From Rotaria socialis (Eukaryota; Rotifera; Eurotatoria; Philodinida; Philodinidae), in assembly GCA_905331475.1 (NCBI GenBank), contig CAJNYU010004621.1:50030-114029 (forward strand): a stretch of DNA of 64,000 nucleotides, given 5' to 3'. The position numbers and the translations under genes are program-made. Within the stretch, counting starts at the first letter, position 1, and each line of letters begins with the position of its first letter. Below, piece by piece: positions 59,164-64,000 of the stretch. The notes below the pieces were generated by a model. It saw only the letters and a program-made list of their open reading frames with translations. It did not search any database and was not told the origin of the DNA.

Positions 59164-60870
59164 AGAACAAACGTAGTCTTTTTCTCTTGAGTATGATGAT
59201 GAGTGAATAGAAAGAACTTGCTTCTCTATGTTTCATCGTTTCTCCCTTTCCCTCCTTCTCCCTCTCCCTCTCCCTCTGTCTCTCTCTTTTCGCTCTATGT
59301 GTGCGTGTGTGAATGCATGCTTGCACGCACCGCTGTAATCATGCGAATGCACACACGCGGACATATCCGTATACGTGCTGTGATGGTGATGGCGTGCTCA
59401 AACAGAATTTGATTTCGACGCTCTTGCTCATTCGCATGTGCGTGATCCTTATTCACATATACACAAGAGAAGATGACGAAGAGAAAAAAGAAGGAGAAGA
59501 AGAAGAAATTGACTGAGCAACATAGAGTGCAGAGTAAAGAAGAGCAAATAAATATATATAGATATACGTGTTTGGAATCAACATTTGAAGATTTTGTAGC
59601 TCGAGCACGTTGCATCACAGATGAGAGAAAAAGAAAGGCTAATGATATCGACAATTTTTTAACAAACAAGTCACGTTCAATTTTCGAAGGCATTTTCGAA
59701 TAAGAAACTTCTTTTCTTTTTTTTTGTTTTGCTTTATTGCCTATGGAACGTAATCTTTGAATGATGTCGACATCGACGGGTTAGATATAATTGAGAAATA
59801 CTTGATCTGTATTTAAATATTATAGATTCCATAGAATCACGATAATATAGGTTTTTACCGTTTGAATGAAAATATGCGAGAAAATATATTCATACACGAA
59901 AAAAAACTTAATGGATGGCGGATTGTTTTATATTCATACAAGCATCGAATATATATATTTAGACACGCAAAGTTCGCCGTCACTTAGCATCGCCTTGTTC
60001 TCCATCTTTCAATGTGTATGCATTAGGTGACACGCGAATAGTTAGCTATTGAGAGTTATCGTAGACATCGTTGTCGCTTGTCACGATTTGAATATAATTG
60101 TCGAATAGTTTTAGGACGGAAAGGCAAAGAAAAAAGAATAAATCAAAAAAAAAAAGAGGAAAAATACGTGCTCTGTACCCAGACTATTTATTCTCGTCTG
60201 ATTATGAGTGAGGAATAACAATTATTTGGATAGAATTAAAAATCAGAAGTCACCGTTTGATATTTCTTATTATAAAAATAATATTAAACTTACGAGTTGA
60301 AGGGAAAATGTTCATTGGATCGTTGTGATATTTGATGTAGGATTTACATGTTTTCAAAGGAATTTTAGAATGTCTAGCAGATCAATAGACCGTTTTCATC
60401 GATCTGCCAAATAATCATCAATTCTGAACATCTTGGGTTATACTGTGCATAACACTAGATCTATTCCGATGAAACAAATTTTCAGAGGATTATAATACTT
60501 CGGCATCCAGACTTCATTTATATTGTCGAAGTTTTCAGGAATTTCGTATGCATTTTGATGTAAAACGAAGTCCAATATAAAGAAATAATTTAAAGATGCT
60601 AAATGATTTTTCAACGAGACGCAATTCTTTAGCAAAAATCATTTTAATAAATTTTAAAAAAAGTTCGCTAGCATTTCGTGTATTGAACTCTCAGGTTACT
60701 AATCGCTTTGGCTATTACTTTCTTTATAATATTTACTTGACGTGTCTTTTACTAGAATCATACTGATGTATATAATTTTTATATCAAACGAATACATCAA
60801 TAGCATTGGTATATGATAAGGATCTAGTTGAATATCAATTTACAATTATCGAATTTGAAATAACTGTAAC
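59164..60870. other. Intergenic upstream of IRF2BP
   Basis: About 1.7 kb. CT-rich tract at about 59238-59290 (CCCTCTCCCTCTCC) may belong to the IRF2BP promoter. Frames at 59295-59703 are low complexity and not called. Confidence 0.45.
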
Positions 60871-60872
60871 TA

Positions 60873-61334
60873 TTCGCGGTTGGTGCATAAGTTCTGCACG
60901 TTTTTGTTTTTTGTTTTCTTTCATCTCACTACTATACATTTATTTCTGTTCTCTCACGGTCAAACAAACATCGATATTGACCTTGATATTTTCTGCTTAC
61001 TACGTAATTAGGATGGGAAGTTCTTCCTCGCCCGCCGTGGCCACCAGACCTCTCACCAACCGATTATCATCTGTTTCTATCTCTTCGTAGCTATTTGTGC
61101 AATAAACACTATGAAGACTTCGATGAGTTAAAATCCGACCTGACTGCCTTTTTCGAATCAAAACCGGCTAGTTTCTACAGACGTGGAATTGAACTATTGC
61201 CAGAAAGATGGGCGAATGTTGTTGAAAACAATGGCGATTATATTGCTGATTGATATTTGTATATCTTTGGTGAAAAATAAATTTATTGTTGAACCAAAAG
61301 AAAAACGTGCAGAACTTATGCGCCAACCGGATAA
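60873..61334 (+). mobile_element. Deleted mariner-type transposon
   Basis: 462 bp with inverted ends sharing CGGTTGG and GCATAAGTTCTGCACGTTTT, flanked by TA on both sides (60871-60872 and 61335-61336), the mariner target duplication. The interior keeps the 3' end of a mariner transposase in one open frame (61014-61253): PPDLSPTDYHLF includes the third catalytic acid, followed by FFESKPASFYRRGIELLPER and a stop. The N-terminal DNA-binding and first two acidic residues are deleted, so it is inactive. Confidence 0.85.
61014..61253 (+). pseudogene. Mariner transposase C-terminal fragment
   Basis: 80 codons including the stop, no internal stop. Typical C-terminal mariner motifs (DLSPTDYHLF, SKPASFYRRGI, LPERWANVVENNGDY). 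The remainder of the transposase is absent. Confidence 0.85.
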
Positions 61335-61570
61335 TATTGATGAGACAATAGTAGCTCTTTAGTCAATATCTATAGTATACTATCTTGATATTTATTTAAA
61401 ATGTAAACAAAACAGATGGCTGAACGGAAGACTATTGATCGAGATTAATTTTTTTTTGTGCTAACAATACCTATTATAGTTCTTTAAATCAAAAATATTC
61501 ATTTTTATCACAAAGAATAACAGCAGTGAAATGGAGCTTAAATAATTATCAAAAGCAAAACCTTTACAGA

Positions 61571-63490
61571 TCAGTTTTTCTTTTCACGTTTTTTTCTGAT
61601 TTGTACGATTTCTTCAGCGCTCGTCGGATGTATACCAATAGTATGATCAAACAAGTCTTTCGTTGCACCAGCACGTATAGCAACTGAACACATTTGAATA
61701 ATTTCTGGTGCTGCATGATCCATCAAATGAATGCCAACAACACGTTGTTGACCATTTCGATCAACAATTAATTTCACATACGATTTTCGATCACGTTTTG
61801 ATAATTGTACAAACATTGGTTTAAATGTCGATTCATATACATCGTATCCATCGACTCCGTATGTTTCTCTCGCTTGTTGTTCCGTTAAGCCGCATGTACC
61901 AATAGCCGGTTCACTAAATACAGTTGTGCCTACTGTAGCATAATCAACTTTTCGTGGTTGTTCATTACCAAATAGCATATTTGCTAAATAATGACCTTCT
62001 TGTATAGCTACAGGTGTTAGAGCTTTACGATCTGTACAATCACCAACCTAGAAAACGAGTATTCTGTGAAACTGATATGCTTCGAAATCTGAAAACCTAC
62101 TGCATAGATATTTGGCATAGTTGTTTGCGAATAATCATCGACTTTAATCACACCATTATCATCTGTTTTAATACCAGCTTTCTCTAAACCAATATTATAT
62201 GTATTTGGATGACGACCAATAGCAAACATAACAAGATTTGTATCCATGGGCGTTTTATCTTGTTTAAATTTAACACGAAAAGAATCATCAGATGATTTTT
62301 CTATACGTTCCACTTCAGTTTGATATAGAATATTGATGCCATTCTTTTTAAGTTCATCAGTTAATTTTGCTCGAATATCTAAATAGAGCAAAAATGTGAC
62401 ATTTTAAAAATTTTCAGCATTAAAATAACGATGATGATTTTTATAGAAACTATGTCTCTTTAGTGGAAATACACAAGTGAAGTTTCATTTATTTTATCTA
62501 GTAAAAATATTGACTATCTCAGATTATACTAATTTTCACATCATCTAATTTCAAACCTTCATCAAACGATGATAAAATTGTCTTTCCACGTAAAATTAAT
62601 GTTACTTCACAACCAAACCCATTAAAAATACAAGCAAACTCTGTTGCAATATAACCACCACCTAAAAATCAAAGCAATACATTTGTAATAGAAATAAAAC
62701 ATATCATACCAACAATAATAACATTCTTAGGTAGTTTTTCAAGAAAAAAAGCATCATCCGACGTAATTATATGTTCACGTCCTTCTATATTCGGTATGAT
62801 CGGACAACCTAAAAATCAACAGATTCAGTTTTGTACATTCTTCAAAACAGACAATCCAACCTCCAACAGCGACAAGTATATGTTTCGTTGAATATTCTTT
62901 ATCGTTAACAATAACAGTATGTGAATCTTTTAATGTTGCACGTCCTTTTATTATTTCAACATTATTATCTTTTTGATTTTTTTCATATGCATTATTAAGT
63001 CGTTGAATTTCTGCATTTTTACTTTCTAAAAATTTCTTCCAATTATGATCATTATAGTTCATATCAATTTTTGGCCAACCATAGCCATGTGCATCATGGA
63101 ACAATTCTCGAAATTGTGATGCATAACAAAATAATTTTTTTGGTACACAACCAACATTAACACAAGTGCCACCTAGAAAATTAAAATAGACGTAGAAAAT
63201 ATCGATTTTATTTTCAATAAAGTTGCTTTACCCAATTGTTTATTTTCAGCTAGAGCAACACGAGCACCTAATTGAGCAGCTATTCGACTGGATCGAACAC
63301 CACCTGATCCACCACCAACTACGAAATAATCATAATCATAATTTGTCGTATTTTTTCCACTGGTCGTTGCCATAAATCGATGAGAACGAAGGTCAATTTG
63401 ACAAGTACTACGAGTAATACCACATAATTTAAACGTTTTGTCAATTGAATGGCGACTCAAAAGTACACGATAATAATTATAGCTAAGCAT
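61571..63490 (-). CDS. GSR: Glutathione reductase
   Basis: Six exons on the complement: 63232-63490, 62861-63172, 62710-62808, 62557-62661, 62101-62378, 61571-62047; 509 residues. Reduces GSSG to GSH with NADPH and FAD. Seen: FAD-binding VVGGGSGG near residue 56, redox disulfide C90VNVGC95 then VPKK, NADPH-binding [10 protein letters not shown], and at the C-terminus the catalytic H491 (GIHPTSAEE). GR rather than thioredoxin reductase: there is no C-terminal Cys/Sec pair and the tail ends in KKREKKN. An N-terminal extension of about 39 residues before MATTSGKN is Arg/Ser-rich and acid-poor, so the two in-frame ATGs may give mitochondrial and cytosolic forms. The weak donor at 62556 (GTTTGA) was chosen because it restores the frame. 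Confidence 0.92.
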
Positions 63491-63553
63491 ATTACAATCA
63501 ATGAATCATCAAAACTGTTTTTCTTCTATAGATCACTACCAAATACTCAAATT
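63491..63553. promoter_or_regulatory. Compact divergent start region, GSR / unknown gene
   Basis: Only 63 bp separate two start codons on opposite strands. A TTCTATAG acceptor ends at about 63532 on the + strand, 21 bp before the unknown gene's ATG, as expected for a 5'UTR intron or trans-splice site; the + promoter may therefore overlap the GSR gene. Confidence 0.4.
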
Positions 63554-64000
63554 ATGATAAACATACAGTTTCAAAAAACAGGCCAACTTTCTTCTCTCGA
63601 TCAATCCTTATTCGTCCATAGATTGACCTATAGAGATGAGCGCGACATCGAATTTAGTTTTTCTGCAGATGCGTCAAAATTACGATTGAGAAATATTCAA
63701 TTTGATCAATGGCGGGCCAGCGTTCCAAATATACGTATGGTAATAAACTCTAATGTTTTACTACGAGTTTGAAAAAACGTTTGCAACTTTGCGAAAATAC
63801 TGCACAACTATATATATTTATGCTGGAAACGAGACATTTTTTCTTTCTTTTTTTCCGTTGAAATAAATAAATTAAAATATATCGTTTAAAAAAAAGATTT
63901 CTTTTAAAAAAACCATTGCTGTTTCGTCTTTCTGTGCAGTGTAATCGGTTACTACTTGATATATTCCCCTGGCCACAAATAGTTTTACACGATACTTTTA
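63554..64000 (+). CDS. Start of an unidentified gene, cut by the window edge
   Basis: Exon 1, 63554-63739 (62 codons, MINIQFQKTGQLSSLDQSLF to VPNIRM), ends at a GTAATA donor in phase 0. A CTGTGCAG acceptor ends at 63939, and the frame continues CNRLLLDIFPWPQIVLHDTF to the edge. Splice signals and phase agree, which favours a real gene over chance. I recognise no family; no signal peptide or membrane segment is visible. The acceptor before the ATG and tight spacing to GSR are the other support. Confidence 0.45.

Noticed and set aside
59295-59703. Overlapping frames upstream of IRF2BP
   Set aside because: Lys/Glu runs from AG-rich DNA on one strand and Phe/Ser runs on the other; no motif.
1-64000. 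CRISPR arrays, bacterial operons or integrated virus
   Set aside because: No spaced direct repeats, no bacterial-type gene order and no recognisable viral gene were seen; intron-rich animal genes dominate.

Overview
This window is nuclear DNA from an animal, most likely a bdelloid rotifer. It is AT-rich and gene-dense. Genes are split by many GT-AG introns, mostly 50-65 bp, and the proteins are metazoan: Homer, SF3B4, PRORP, syntaxin, OST4, 14-3-3, an IRF2BP-type protein and Ig-superfamily receptors. The bdelloid assignment rests mainly on the ADP-ribosyltransferase plus kinesin-light-chain-type TPR genes, a gene class strongly expanded in that group. It is also supported by short degraded copies of DNA transposons and by splice acceptors lying just in front of start codons, as expected for spliced-leader trans-splicing. 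No bacterial genes, CRISPR arrays or intact transposons were seen. All exon models were built by hand from reading frame and splice sites, and every intron phase was checked.

Layout. 0-10 kb: a helicase fragment of a Helitron/PIF1 element, then Homer (-), and head-to-head with it SF3B4 (+). SF3B4 is followed closely by two tandem PRORP-family genes (+): the first has lost its nuclease residues, the second keeps them. 10-20 kb: a glycoprotein with FN3-like character, a broken GPCR, OST4 and a syntaxin (both -, probably co-transcribed), a MULE-type MITE with an 8-bp target duplication, and a small histone-fold-like gene. 20-33 kb: a decayed ART-TPR gene split by a tRNA-Trp tandem insertion, further MITE/repeat DNA, a secreted protein with two defensin-like modules (-), and an intact 784-residue ART-TPR gene.

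33-52 kb: an EF-hand/proline-rich protein (-), a divergent 14-3-3 (+), then a long non-coding stretch rich in microsatellites leading into a Sidestep-like Ig receptor (+) with two unusually large introns. 54-64 kb: three tandem PLAC8-family cysteine-rich genes (+), an IRF2BP-family regulator (-), a mariner relic, a glutathione reductase (-), and the start of an unidentified gene that runs off the right edge.

Working together: the PRORP pair points to mitochondrial tRNA processing; glutathione reductase to redox defence; ART-TPR and the defensin-like protein to rapidly evolving accessory or defence functions; Homer, syntaxin, 14-3-3 and the Ig receptor to cell signalling and membrane traffic.
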